A DNA stretch of 64,000 bases from UBA7488 sp964414185 (GCA_964414185.1 CAYPVK010000004.1:39944-103943), one strand, 5' to 3'. Positions 1 to 7,720 are shown, counted from the first letter of the stretch. Notes: generated from the sequence alone by a model not told the origin. Made by a program: numbers and translations.

Positions 1-2
1 TA

Positions 3-1235
3 ATTCCATTGGTTTGGATCGGCATGGGGCTTTTATTCGGATTGTTTTATGCCATTCCCGCATGGCTCGCAATGTACGCCCCCAGCGGTTGGCGGCGTTG
101 GTGTGCTTTCGGCGGATGGTTCGTCGTATTTGAATGGGTACGCAGTTGGTTTTTAAGCGGTTTTCCGTGGAATTTAACGGGTTCGGTTTGGAACGTATCA
201 ACCGAAATGTTGCAATCGGCAAGTATTTGGGGCGTGTACGGTTTGTCATTATTAACGGTACTGACATTTACGACGGGTGCTTTTTTACCGCGCAAAAAGC
301 CAATCGTTTCGGCTGTTTTGATTTTGGGGCTTTTTTATTTGGGGGGACTGTGGCGTTTATATGATATGATGCCCGAAAACGTATGGGGTGTGAAGTTGCG
401 CCTTGTCCAACCCGATATTGCGCAAACGTTGAAATGGGACAGAGCCAAGGCCGATGAACATTATTCCAAACTCATTAAAATGTCGGCAAAAGATAATGAA
501 GATATTACGCATGTGCTTTGGCCCGAATCGGCCGTTGCGTTTTTGGTTGATAAAAATGAAGGGGAACGCGTACGGATGATGTCGGCCGTTCGCCAAGGCG
601 GCACGTTGATAACGGGGGGATTGCGCGGTGCGAATATTGATACGTGGGAACTGGGCAACAGCATTTTTATTTTGGATGACTTGGCCGATATTCGCGGATT
701 TTATGACAAATCGCATTTAGTGCCGTTCGGCGAATATATGCCGTTGCGAAATATTTTGCCGCTTGACAAAATCGTGCCGATCGGCGCCGATTTTCAAAGC
801 GGCAGTGGCGTTCGTACCATTCATATCCCCAAAGCGCCGCCCGCTTCCCCGTTGGTTTGTTATGAAATTATTTTTTCAGGCAAAGTGGCGCAAAAGAAAC
901 CGCGTCCGTCGTGGATAATTAATGTATCCAATGATGCGTGGTACGGATTATCGGCGGGACCTTACCAGCATTTTGACATGGCCGTGATGCGCGCAGTGGA
1001 AGAAGGGCTACCGGTTGCGCGGGCGACAAATAATGGTATCAGCGCCGTCATCGACCCGTACGGGCGCGTGCCGGAAGCGTTGGATTTGGGAACCGAAGGC
1101 GTTTTGGATGCACCGTTGCCGCGTGCGATTGAAGCAACTTTTTATGCCAAGATGGGCGTTTTGGTACCGTTGTTTTTCGCTTTTCTTTGCATCGGGTTGT
1201 CCATACGGTTTAACAGGCGCAAAAACAATAAATAG
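3..1235 (+). CDS. lnt: Apolipoprotein N-acyltransferase, 5' end outside window
   Basis: Inner-membrane enzyme that adds the third acyl chain to the N-terminal cysteine of lipoproteins. The reading frame is open to the window edge, so the first membrane helices are missing; about 410 residues remain of a protein usually near 500. Counting from the TTG at base 9, hydrophobic helices fill residues 1-120 and include the conserved GFPWNLTG. A nitrilase-like domain follows, with the catalytic triad visible as E173 (LWPESAV), K234 (DKSHLVPFGEY) and C284 (LVCYEIIF). A final helix and a basic tail close the protein. Lipoproteins that would need this enzyme are encoded in the window (25.1, 28.8, 44.3 and 63.2 kb). 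The motifs make the identification firm. Confidence 0.95.
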   Translation: MPLVWIGMGLLFGLFYAIPAWLAMYAPSGWRRWCAFGGWFVVFEWVRSWFLSGFPWNLTGSVWNVSTEMLQSASIWGVYGLSLLTVLTFTTGAFLPRKKPIVSAVLILGLFYLGGLWRLYDMMPENVWGVKLRLVQPDIAQTLKWDRAKADEHYSKLIKMSAKDNEDITHVLWPESAVAFLVDKNEGERVRMMSAVRQGGTLITGGLRGANIDTWELGNSIFILDDLADIRGFYDKSHLVPFGEYMPLRNILPLDKIVPIGADFQSGSGVRTIHIPKAPPASPLVCYEIIFSGKVAQKKPRPSWIINVSNDAWYGLSAGPYQHFDMAVMRAVEEGLPVARATNNGISAVIDPYGRVPEALDLGTEGVLDAPLPRAIEATFYAKMGVLVPLFFAFLCIGLSIRFNRRKNNK

Positions 1236-1256
1236 TCTGACATTAACATAAAAAGC

Positions 1257-1284
1257 TTGGCAACGGCAAAAAAAGTGCTATGCT
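1257..1284 (+). promoter_or_regulatory. Sigma-70-type promoter placing +1 on a start codon
   Basis: TTGGCA, a 16-nt spacer ending in TGC, then TATGCT at 1279-1284. The expected transcription start, about 7 nt downstream, coincides with the ATG at 1291. No Shine-Dalgarno sequence lies in front of that ATG. Confidence 0.5.
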
Positions 1285-1290
1285 TAAAGA

Positions 1291-2220
1291 ATGATTGATC
1301 CGAAACGTTTTTCATCAAAATATAAATCTTGCCCGAAAGAATGCCCCTTTCGGATTAAGATGGGTGTTTCATTTGAATTTTTGCCGTTTTATTGCGAATA
1401 CTTTGAACAATACTTGGGAATTGGCGATGATTCGCTTCCGCTCAGATGCGCTGAATGCTTACAAAAAAAGGAAAATTACGTCCATGCCGGTTTGGCATTC
1501 ATCAGCGGTTTCACCTCACCCAAAATTTCAATTGAGGATACAAAAGAAGCCTTTTTGGCTCAAAAACCACCCTTTCAAAAGATGTACGTGGAAATCATCA
1601 AAAAAACGGGGCGCCAAATCGGCATTTATTTGGGGGAACCGGCAACGCCGCAAATTTTGTCGGGCAATTTAATCAAATCTTTGTATGATATTTGGAAAGG
1701 GTTGGATTCGCCCGAATTTCAAGAATTTAAAGATATACTTGAAAATGCGGACAGTCCGTTCGGCGATGTATTGTTAACGCGATTGGAAAACACGTTGTTG
1801 CAAAATTTATTCCAAGCGTTGGACAAATCCGAACGTTCCGTTTTAAAAGGCGCGGTGGAATCTCAGAGTTTAAGTGCTTCTTTTTTTAAAGAGTTTCGTT
1901 CAATGCCCAAACACAGCAATTTGTTGAAAGATTTGCGCCGTGTGTTGAACGAATACGACCCGAAAATTCAAAAAGCTCAAGAAATTGACAAACAAAAACG
2001 TATGCAATCCGCTCGCATAAAACAAATGCAAGATCAAGTCAAAGCAAAACAACTGCAATTTCAGCAGCAGCAACAACAAAAGATACAGCAACAACAAACA
2101 AAACAACAAAAAGTTCAGCCGATTATTCAAGATCAGGTAAAGGCAAAGCAAGCACAAGAAAAGCAAGATCAGGAAAAATTACGGCAGCAACAAATGGTGC
2201 ACCGCAATCGGAGCCGATAA
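1291..2220 (+). CDS. Hypothetical protein with N-terminal Cys cluster and Gln-rich coiled-coil tail
   Basis: 309 residues, family not recognised. The N-terminus carries C14, C18, C35, C53 and C56 (CPKEC, YCEYF, CAEC), which could bind a metal ion. The middle is mixed alpha/beta-like and non-repetitive. From about residue 225 the protein becomes a Gln/Lys-rich coiled coil with short poly-Gln runs and ends in a basic tail. No signal peptide is visible, so a cytoplasmic location is likely. It follows lnt by 55 bp but has its own promoter and is probably translated from a leaderless mRNA. A nucleic-acid-binding or scaffolding role is only a guess. Confidence 0.75.
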   Translation: MIDPKRFSSKYKSCPKECPFRIKMGVSFEFLPFYCEYFEQYLGIGDDSLPLRCAECLQKKENYVHAGLAFISGFTSPKISIEDTKEAFLAQKPPFQKMYVEIIKKTGRQIGIYLGEPATPQILSGNLIKSLYDIWKGLDSPEFQEFKDILENADSPFGDVLLTRLENTLLQNLFQALDKSERSVLKGAVESQSLSASFFKEFRSMPKHSNLLKDLRRVLNEYDPKIQKAQEIDKQKRMQSARIKQMQDQVKAKQLQFQQQQQQKIQQQQTKQQKVQPIIQDQVKAKQAQEKQDQEKLRQQQMVHRNRSR

Positions 2221-2326
2221 ACGACTAAAAGATTGAACGAAAATTTTGCCGATATTTATTCGTCCGTCGGAAGAAAATATTTCATACAATATGAATTAAA
2301 ATAATTTCACGCAGATAAAATAGTTC

Positions 2327-2355
2327 TTGACAAAGTAAATAAATTCATGTATAGT
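2327..2355 (+). promoter_or_regulatory. Promoter of rpmJ
   Basis: A perfect TTGACA at 2327-2332, a 17-nt spacer and TATAGT at 2350-2355. It is one of the best sigma-70 matches in the window and sits 32 bp before the rpmJ start. Confidence 0.8.
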
Positions 2356-2386
2356 TCGGGTCAGTTTTGACAAGAAAGGGAAGCCT

Positions 2387-2512
2387 ATGAAAGTTCGTTG
2401 TTCACTCAAGTCCGCCAAAATGCGCGATAAAAACTGCAAAGTTGTTCGTCGCAAAGGACGCGTATACGTTATCAATAAAAAGAATCCTAAATTAAAGGCT
2501 CGTCAAGGTTAA
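2387..2512 (+). CDS. rpmJ: 50S ribosomal protein L36
   Basis: 41 residues, beginning MKVRCSLKSAKMRDKNCK and ending KARQG. The central VVRRKGRVYVINKKNP block is diagnostic of L36. As in many alphaproteobacteria, the copy lacks the full zinc-binding Cys/His set and has the longer LKSAKMRDKNC segment. It binds 23S rRNA in the large subunit. It is monocistronic, with a consensus promoter upstream and a terminator downstream. Confidence 0.95.
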   Translation: MKVRCSLKSAKMRDKNCKVVRRKGRVYVINKKNPKLKARQG

Positions 2513-2557
2513 TCCCGACTTGCCATAAAGATTTGGTAATCTTTTATGACATACGTT

Positions 2558-2592
2558 TAAAAAAGCCCGCCCGATTTTACGGCGGTTTTTTT
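2558..2592 (+). terminator. Rho-independent terminator after rpmJ
   Basis: GC-rich hairpin (GCCCGCC paired imperfectly with GGCGG) flanked by A and T runs. A second weaker hairpin, CATAAAGATT/AATCTTTTATG, lies just before it at about 2524-2548. Confidence 0.6.
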
Positions 2593-2681
2593 ATATTTAA
2601 AATCGGCATTTAAGCTGCCCATTTATTGTCGCACCATTCGAAAGACAGCTTTTTTTAAGGCAAAATCGGACGAATTTCCCC

Positions 2682-2710
2682 TTGTAACATTTCGTTTTAA
2701 TTCCTACTAT
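2682..2710 (+). promoter_or_regulatory. Promoter of the 2747 gene
   Basis: TTGTAA, 17-nt spacer, TACTAT. A strong AAAGGGGG ribosome-binding site follows, before the ATG at 2747. Confidence 0.55.
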
Positions 2711-2746
2711 ATTGATGTTAACATTTTTACAAAAAGGGGGACAAAC

Positions 2747-3349
2747 ATGTTAAAACAACTAATCATAGGCGCTGCCGTTGCTGCCATTTCTTTATCGGTA
2801 AATGCTCAATCCCGCACCAATCCGATGGTAAAGGTTTTGCAACCCGACGGGACATATAAAACGGAAACTTTGGATCAAGCCGCCAAAGAAAAGCGCGAAC
2901 AAATGATGCAACAAAAAGGGGCGCGCAAAAAAGAAATGCACGAAGAAAAAAAAGAACGGCGCGAAATGAAGAAAGAATGGGAAAAACATCAAAAAGATAC
3001 GGATGAAAGTTACAGAAAAAAACATTGGTCCGACAATGACGATGATGATACGCGCGACGAATGGAAAAACAAGAAAAAAGAATTAAAAGAAGAATACAAA
3101 GATAAAAAACGTGCCTTGAAATCTCAAATGCGTGAAGCTCAAACAAATACTCAAAATTCGATGGACCAAGCCGGTGTAGATGCACGAACGGCGGCTCGCA
3201 ATGCGGCCGACGGCGGCAATCCGACTATGGGAACGCATATGGAAAATGCTTGGGACCAAACAAAATCCAGCTCGCGCCAAATGGGGCGTGACATCAAAAA
3301 AGGGTATCAAGATACCAAAGATTATGTAAGTGATACTGTAAGCGATTAA
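2747..3349 (+). CDS. Secreted highly charged coiled-coil protein
   Basis: 200 residues with a clear signal peptide (LIIGAAVAAISLSVNAQ, cleavage near residue 20). A short neutral stretch is followed, from about residue 45 to 130, by an extremely Lys/Glu/Arg-rich helix broken by an Asp run (DNDDDD). The C-terminal third is polar and less charged. It was not matched to a family with confidence. The mature protein is probably periplasmic. It has its own promoter and a strong terminator. The next gene also encodes a secreted Lys-rich helical protein, which suggests related roles, perhaps envelope spacing or binding of anionic polymers. That role is inference. Confidence 0.75.
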   Translation: MLKQLIIGAAVAAISLSVNAQSRTNPMVKVLQPDGTYKTETLDQAAKEKREQMMQQKGARKKEMHEEKKERREMKKEWEKHQKDTDESYRKKHWSDNDDDDTRDEWKNKKKELKEEYKDKKRALKSQMREAQTNTQNSMDQAGVDARTAARNAADGGNPTMGTHMENAWDQTKSSSRQMGRDIKKGYQDTKDYVSDTVSD

Positions 3350-3368
3350 GCATTTTTCGAATTAAACG

Positions 3369-3398
3369 AAAAAGCCGCCCTAAAAAAGGCGGCTTTTT
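3369..3398 (+). terminator. Strong rho-independent terminator
   Basis: Perfect 11-bp stem AAAAAGCCGCC/GGCGGCTTTTT with an 8-nt loop, 19 bp after the stop codon of the 2747 gene. Confidence 0.85.
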
Positions 3399-3441
3399 GG
3401 CGGTTATTTTAATTTATTTGAAAATTTAATATTGATTTTCA

Positions 3442-3469
3442 TTGATATTTCGGAAATTTGTGCTAACCT
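3442..3469 (+). promoter_or_regulatory. Promoter of the 3511 gene
   Basis: TTGATA, 16-nt spacer ending in TGC, TAACCT. The TGC-TA arrangement recurs at several promoters in this window (1279, 5699, 15324, 44848). Confidence 0.5.
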
Positions 3470-3510
3470 GTCGGTTGCGAAATTTTAATTTTTATCAAGG
3501 AGATTCCCCC

Positions 3511-3873
3511 ATGTATAAATTTATTTTGATGAGTGTCAGCATTCTTTCTTTAAGCGTTTGTGTCCAAGCACAAAATTTGTTGGACTCCGCCGTTTCATCC
3601 GTCAACAACGCTTCGGCTGCAGTATCCGAATCTTCGGCAAATATTTCCGCCAAAGCATCCACTGCCAAAAAAGAAGCGGCCGCAAAGAAAGCCGAAGCTC
3701 AAAAACAACGCGAAGAAGCTAAAAAAGAAAAAGCCGAAAAAAAAGCACAAGCCCGGCAAGAAAGGCAAGAAGCTAAGGCAAAATTGAAACAAGCCAAAAA
3801 AGAAATGAAACAAAGCGCAAAAGATGCCCAAAAAAGCGTAACGCAAGCTTGGGGTTCTTTAACGGAACAATAA
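3511..3873 (+). CDS. Small secreted Ala/Lys-rich coiled-coil protein
   Basis: 120 residues. The ATG at 3511 is preceded by AAGGAGA and opens a good signal peptide (ILMSVSILSLSVCVQAQ). The mature part starts with a Ser/Ala-rich segment and continues as a long Lys/Glu/Ala helix of heptad character (residues 50-115), ending in AWGSLTEQ. The composition resembles small periplasmic helical proteins, but no family is assigned. An in-frame upstream ATG at 3442 exists; it would destroy the signal peptide and lacks a ribosome-binding site. It may be functionally paired with the similar upstream gene at 2747. Confidence 0.75.
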   Translation: MYKFILMSVSILSLSVCVQAQNLLDSAVSSVNNASAAVSESSANISAKASTAKKEAAAKKAEAQKQREEAKKEKAEKKAQARQERQEAKAKLKQAKKEMKQSAKDAQKSVTQAWGSLTEQ

Positions 3874-3902
3874 AATTCGGCAATTTAATTTTTTCAAACG
3901 AT

Positions 3903-3943
3903 TCGGCGGTTTTCGGTCAGTAGGCATTAACCGCCGATTTTTT
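3903..3943. terminator. Terminator hairpin after the 3511 gene
   Basis: TCGGCGGTT (3903-3911) pairs with AACCGCCGA (3929-3937) across a 17-nt loop and is followed by six T. Confidence 0.7.
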
Positions 3944-3948
3944 ATGTA

Positions 3949-3987
3949 AAAACGGGTTTCAAATACATGACCTATACCCGTTTTTTT
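3949..3987. terminator. Second, bidirectional terminator hairpin
   Basis: ACGGGT/ACCCGT stem flanked by an A run on the left and seven T on the right. It lies between converging genes and could stop both the plus-strand 3511 transcript and the minus-strand regulator transcript. Confidence 0.55.
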
Positions 3988-4034
3988 CGTTCGACGGCAT
4001 ATTTTATGATGAAGTGATACTTTTCGGTATTTTT

Positions 4035-4673
4035 TTATTGACTGACCCACAAAACACGGCTCATCCACACCACTTCATTTGGCGAGACAATAATGTCCGG
4101 ATGAACCGGATTGACGGATTTTAATTCGACCTGAAGTGCGGATTTACGAACAAGTTCTTTGACCATGACTTCACCGGTTATTAATTTGACGACAACTCGG
4201 TCGCCGCGACGGACTTCCGAATCGGGAGAAACGATTAATTTATCCCCGTCGCGATAGGCGGGTTCCATACTGTCGCCGGAAACTTCCAACGCATAAACTC
4301 TTTTTGCCAAAATCGTCGGAAATTCAATACCGTCCCACGATTCAACGCCCAGCGGGTAACCGTCACTGTCAAAATATCCGTCCCGACCCGCTTTGGCAAA
4401 ACCGAGCAAAGGTACGGTTTGGGATTTAGAGCTTGGGGTAGGTTCCCCCGCCAATTCCATAAATTCGAAAATCGTGGTATTGGTTGCCTGCAACAATTTA
4501 TTCATACTTTCCGTGGATGGCCAACGTTTCCTTCCGTCTGCACCGAGTCGTTTCGATTTATTAAAACTTGTCGGATCCAAACCGGATTTAACGGCCAGGG
4601 CAGATAATGACAACCCTTTCTTTTCCGCTAAATTTTCAATACCGTCCCATATTTCCGCATAAGTCAGGTGCAT
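4035..4673 (-). CDS. HTH/S24 self-cleaving transcriptional regulator (LexA/CI-like)
   Basis: 212 residues. An N-terminal helix-turn-helix domain (about 1-75) is joined to a C-terminal S24 peptidase domain (88-212). All autoproteolysis elements are present: cleavage pair A95-G96 in FAKAGRDG, nucleophile S135 in SGDSM, and base K172 in VMVKEL, 37 residues after the serine as in LexA. It should therefore be destroyed on RecA activation, derepressing its targets. It has its own consensus promoter with an inverted repeat inside the spacer. It is divergent from a gene carrying an SOS box and sits next to the particle gene cluster. It could be a prophage-type repressor or a chromosomal stress regulator; the family is certain, the regulon is not. 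Confidence 0.9.
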   Translation of the reverse strand: MHLTYAEIWDGIENLAEKKGLSLSALAVKSGLDPTSFNKSKRLGADGRKRWPSTESMNKLLQATNTTIFEFMELAGEPTPSSKSQTVPLLGFAKAGRDGYFDSDGYPLGVESWDGIEFPTILAKRVYALEVSGDSMEPAYRDGDKLIVSPDSEVRRGDRVVVKLITGEVMVKELVRKSALQVELKSVNPVHPDIIVSPNEVVWMSRVLWVSQ

Positions 4674-4712
4674 TTCTTTGGTTTCCTCTCACTATCGTAT
4701 TAGTTGTAATTA

Positions 4713-4741
4713 TCTATACCACAAGATTTTTGTCTTGTCAA
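4713..4741 (-). promoter_or_regulatory. Promoter and putative operator of the S24 regulator
   Basis: On the minus strand: TTGACA (4741-4736), a 17-nt spacer and TATAGA (4718-4713). The spacer holds the inverted repeat CAAGA-N6-TCTTG (plus-strand 4722-4737), a plausible autoregulatory operator. Confidence 0.7.
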
Positions 4742-4750
4742 TAGGATTAT

Positions 4751-4805
4751 TTTCTTATTTTGCTCTTGACAACTTATTTATTTTAGATTAGTTCTTATTT
4801 TGTTC
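4751..4805 (+). promoter_or_regulatory. Tandem SOS boxes over the promoter of the 4828 gene
   Basis: GTTC-TTATTTT-GTTC at 4791-4805 matches the alphaproteobacterial LexA box GTTC-N7-GTTC exactly. TTTC-TTATTTT-GCTC at 4751-4765 is a degenerate second copy with the same 7-nt centre. They overlap or abut the -10 and -35 regions (TTGACA at 4766-4771, TAGTTC at 4789-4794), as expected for repression. The box upstream of ruvAB at 57413 supports using this consensus in this genome. Confidence 0.75.
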
Positions 4806-4827
4806 TTAATCCCGAAGGAGAAAAAAC

Positions 4828-5184
4828 ATGAAAAAAACATATTGCAATGCTTATGAAACCGAAGACACGACACCTTTTGATTCATCGGAAGAGGCGTGGT
4901 TTTGGTGTTGTTTGTGCGAATCGCTCGGGCATATCAGAGCTCATGGCGGCGACCGAAAAATTTCCAGGCCGTGCGAATCGTCCGATATCATCATTGCCGT
5001 AAAAAGGCTTGTACAATCCGGCAAAATAACGACGGAACAAGCCAAAATATTATTAAAATACGGCAAAGAGCAAACACCGCCCCACCCGCATTTCGGCGAC
5101 AGTTTGCGTGTTTGTTCATTATGGAGAGAGGCATTGAATTTTTTGGGCGGCATTTTAAAACAAAAAGGCATTGTTGCATCCTGA
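4828..5184 (+). CDS. Conserved alphaproteobacterial small protein, SOS-box controlled
   Basis: 118 residues with ribosome-binding site GAAGGAG. Visible blocks are EEAWFWCCLCES (residues 21-32), a PCESSDII segment near 50 and a C-terminal LWREALNFL. From memory, similar proteins with EEAWFWF and RPCEPDDI blocks are widespread in alphaproteobacteria and unnamed. It is compact, largely helical and has neither signal peptide nor membrane segment. The perfect SOS box over its promoter and the divergent S24 regulator indicate DNA-damage-inducible expression. Its function is unknown. Confidence 0.8.
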   Translation: MKKTYCNAYETEDTTPFDSSEEAWFWCCLCESLGHIRAHGGDRKISRPCESSDIIIAVKRLVQSGKITTEQAKILLKYGKEQTPPHPHFGDSLRVCSLWREALNFLGGILKQKGIVAS

Positions 5185-5282
5185 AAAAAAAGAACGGCAA
5201 CATTGTTTTTTAAGTGCGATAAATAAGCCGAATCGTATAATTCATCTAAAAAAAAAGAAAGAAAAAAACGGAAAGAATATAT

Positions 5283-5672
5283 ATGAAAAACAATACGTTA
5301 AAAGGATACAGATACCCATTCGCCATTGTTGGATTCGGAGGACAGCCCCGATGGTGGTGGATGAAATTTTTAAAAAAAGGATTTTATCATTGCTTTGTTG
5401 TATTGGGTAACGGGTTTGATTGGATTTTGATTGATCCGTTGGCTCATTTTACCGATACGATTATCCTGAAAAACGTGAATATCAAAGGATATTTAAGCGC
5501 TCAGGGCTATAAATTGGTCTTGACGACGCCCAATGTTCCGTCTTACTCCAAACCGCGGTTCAGACCTTATACATGCGTAGAAAGCGTCAAAAGGGTATTA
5601 GGAATAAAAAACCCTTATATTTTAACACCTTATCAATTATTTCAATTTTTAATAGAAAAAAAAGGAAAATAA
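5283..5672 (+). CDS. Phage-type hypothetical protein, possible cysteine-peptidase-like fold
   Basis: 129 residues. A central YHCFVVLGNGFDWILIDPLAH stretch and a later YTCVESVKRVLGI block resemble small proteins found next to portal genes in alphaproteobacterial podoviruses. The conserved His-Cys and second Cys could belong to an NlpC/papain-like fold, but a catalytic triad cannot be established by eye. The ribosome-binding site is weak (AAAGAATAT). It precedes the portal gene by 243 bp, with a promoter/terminator unit between them. It is the first gene I assign to the particle cluster. Confidence 0.65.
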   Translation: MKNNTLKGYRYPFAIVGFGGQPRWWWMKFLKKGFYHCFVVLGNGFDWILIDPLAHFTDTIILKNVNIKGYLSAQGYKLVLTTPNVPSYSKPRFRPYTCVESVKRVLGIKNPYILTPYQLFQFLIEKKGK

Positions 5673-5675
5673 TCC

Positions 5676-5780
5676 TTGACTTATGAACAAAAGTATGCTA
5701 TATTGAAACTCAATTAATAACCACAAGTGTATTTAAAAAAAAATCAACAACCGCTCTGAAAAAATCAGGGCGGTTTTTTT
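5676..5780 (+). ncRNA. Promoter-terminator unit: short RNA or attenuator
   Basis: TTGACT (5676-5681), a 17-nt spacer ending in TGC and TATATT (5699-5704) form a good promoter. Only about 40 nt after the expected start begins a terminator: AACCGCTCTGA (5749-5759), loop of five A, TCAGGGCGGTT (5765-5775) and a seven-T run. No ORF lies between. The predicted product is a roughly 70-nt RNA. Read-through would transcribe the portal operon, so it may be an attenuator. Confidence 0.55.
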
Positions 5781-5915
5781 CAATCTATGGTTGAAACGTG
5801 AAATTTCTTAAAAACATACTATGGTATTCATTTAGTTTTCAGCCCGCAAAACAAGATTGGCGCAAGATTAAATGATTAAGATTCTTGAAACTTAAATTAA
5901 GGAGAATTATTTTAA

Positions 5916-7499
5916 ATGTCTGACATCCAAAGCCTTTATGAACAATATAAAAAAGCCAACGCTAAACGTTCCCTGTGGGAATCGACATGGCAAGAATGTT
6001 ATGAATATGCCCTGCCCCAACGCGAAGGCGTTTTTTCTTCCAGCCAATCGAAAATCAATAACTTGTATGACGGCACGGCACCTGATTGTGTAGATCAGTT
6101 ATCGGCCATCATGCTTTCGGAAATGACGCCTCCGTGGCTCAGATGGTTTCAATTGACGGCCGGCACGGATTTATCCGATGAAGAAGTTATGCAGATTACG
6201 CCGACGTTGGAAACCATTTCAAGTACGCTTCAAACGCAATTTGACCGTTCCAATTTTGCTTTGGAAGTCCACCAAGCCTATTTGGATTTGGTAACCGTCG
6301 GAACGGCATGTTTGTTGTTTGAAGAAGCCCCCGTCGGTTCAACATCCGCATTTCGGTTTTTATCCGTTCCTTTATCCGAAATTTGTTTGGACGAAGGGCC
6401 GACGGGACGGTTGGATGTAACCTTTCGCAAATCGCAAACGGATTATTTAAGCTTAAAAAAACGTTTCCCGGGATTTGAATTGCCGGATAGGATGGTTAAA
6501 AAGCTTGTCGAAGACGAAGCAAAAATTTCTTTAATCGAAGCGGTCATCCCGCGTGTTAACGGGGGATATACATACACGGCATTTTTGGAACCGAACAACC
6601 AGCATGATGCCCTGAACGGCGTTTCGGACCTCTTAAAAGAGGCTGTCTTTCAAACATCGCCGTTCATTTCTTTCCGCTGGTTAAAAGCACCGGGTGAAGT
6701 TTACGGGCGTTCGCCTGTCATGAAAACGCTGCCTGACATCAAAACCGCGAACAAGGTAGTGGAACTTATATTGAAGAATGCTTCAATTTCCGTGACGGGC
6801 ATTTGGTTAGCCGAGGACGACGGCGTTTTAAATCCGTCAAATATCCAACTTGTACCCGGTGCCATCATTCCGAAAGCCGTCGGGTCCAAAGGTTTAACGC
6901 CTTTGGAAGCTCCCGGCAAATTCGACGTATCGCAATTAATGATTGATGATTTACGGTCACGTATTCGCCATGCTTTGTTGGGAGATAAACTGGGCAACGT
7001 CGAATCGCCCAAAATGACGGCAACGGAAGTTTTGGAACGGTCGAATGAAATGATGCGCATTTTAGGTGCCACCTACGGCCGGCTTCAAACCGAATTGCTG
7101 ATGCCGTTGGTAGAAAGGGCATGCGCCATTTTAAGAAAACGCGGCGAAATTCCCGAAGTTTACGTCGACGGCAGATTGCTTAAAGTTGCCTATAAATCGA
7201 CACGGGCGGAAGATCAGGCTCAAACAGATGCCGAAAATGCGCTTAAATGGCTTAATTGCGTCTTACAATTAGGGGAAACTGCGCTTGAAACCGTCGATAT
7301 TAAAGCTTTTGTCAGATGGTTGGGGAGTAAGTTAAATGTTCCCAGTTCCGTCATGAATGATTTTGACAACCCGATCAATCTGTCAACCGTTTTGGGGCAG
7401 TCAAATACGCTTGACAAAGACGTTTCGAATCAAAGCGGACCAAACGGATTACCCCAAATGGCGGGCCAAACGAACTTGCTCAGCCGAGCGGGGGCATAA
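5916..7499 (+). CDS. Podovirus portal (head-to-tail connector) protein
   Basis: 527 residues, the usual size for T7-family connectors. The dodecameric portal sits at one capsid vertex, binds terminase during packaging and carries the tail. The N-terminus (RSLWESTWQECYEYALP) and the DGTAPDCVDQLSAIMLSEMTPP region are typical of this family. A later stretch (GRSPVMKTLPDIKTANK) matches the clip/wing region, and the C-terminus is polar. Ribosome-binding site is AAGGAG. It is followed after 2 bp by the Bbp19-like gene. There is no truncation or frameshift and codon use is host-like. It is the anchor gene of the particle cluster. Confidence 0.92.
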   Translation: MSDIQSLYEQYKKANAKRSLWESTWQECYEYALPQREGVFSSSQSKINNLYDGTAPDCVDQLSAIMLSEMTPPWLRWFQLTAGTDLSDEEVMQITPTLETISSTLQTQFDRSNFALEVHQAYLDLVTVGTACLLFEEAPVGSTSAFRFLSVPLSEICLDEGPTGRLDVTFRKSQTDYLSLKKRFPGFELPDRMVKKLVEDEAKISLIEAVIPRVNGGYTYTAFLEPNNQHDALNGVSDLLKEAVFQTSPFISFRWLKAPGEVYGRSPVMKTLPDIKTANKVVELILKNASISVTGIWLAEDDGVLNPSNIQLVPGAIIPKAVGSKGLTPLEAPGKFDVSQLMIDDLRSRIRHALLGDKLGNVESPKMTATEVLERSNEMMRILGATYGRLQTELLMPLVERACAILRKRGEIPEVYVDGRLLKVAYKSTRAEDQAQTDAENALKWLNCVLQLGETALETVDIKAFVRWLGSKLNVPSSVMNDFDNPINLSTVLGQSNTLDKDVSNQSGPNGLPQMAGQTNLLSRAGA

Positions 7500-7501
7500 A
7501 T

Positions 7502-7705
7502 ATGACAGATGCCGTCCAATTTACGCGCTTATTTTCCACTCAGGCGGGGATGAGCGTTTTAAAGTATTTAAAAGATTTAACGCATAACAGGGTTTTACCG
7601 GCTTCCTGCAGTGATGCGGAGCTGAGATTTTTGGAAGGTCAGAGATATCTTGTCAGCCAGATTGAAAATTTGATTAAACAAGGTAAACAAAACCCTTCGA
7701 TTTAA
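7502..7705 (+). CDS. Bbp19-like small phage protein
   Basis: 67 residues. The pattern F(S)TQAGMSVLKYLKDL, a central spacer, then RFLEGQRYLVSQIENLI matches the small Bbp19-like proteins encoded between portal and scaffold in many podoviruses. Function is unknown in the family; a morphogenesis role is presumed from position. Its start is 2 bp after the portal stop, indicating translational coupling. Confidence 0.7.
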   Translation: MTDAVQFTRLFSTQAGMSVLKYLKDLTHNRVLPASCSDAELRFLEGQRYLVSQIENLIKQGKQNPSI

Positions 7706-7720
7706 CAAGGAGAAAAAAAT

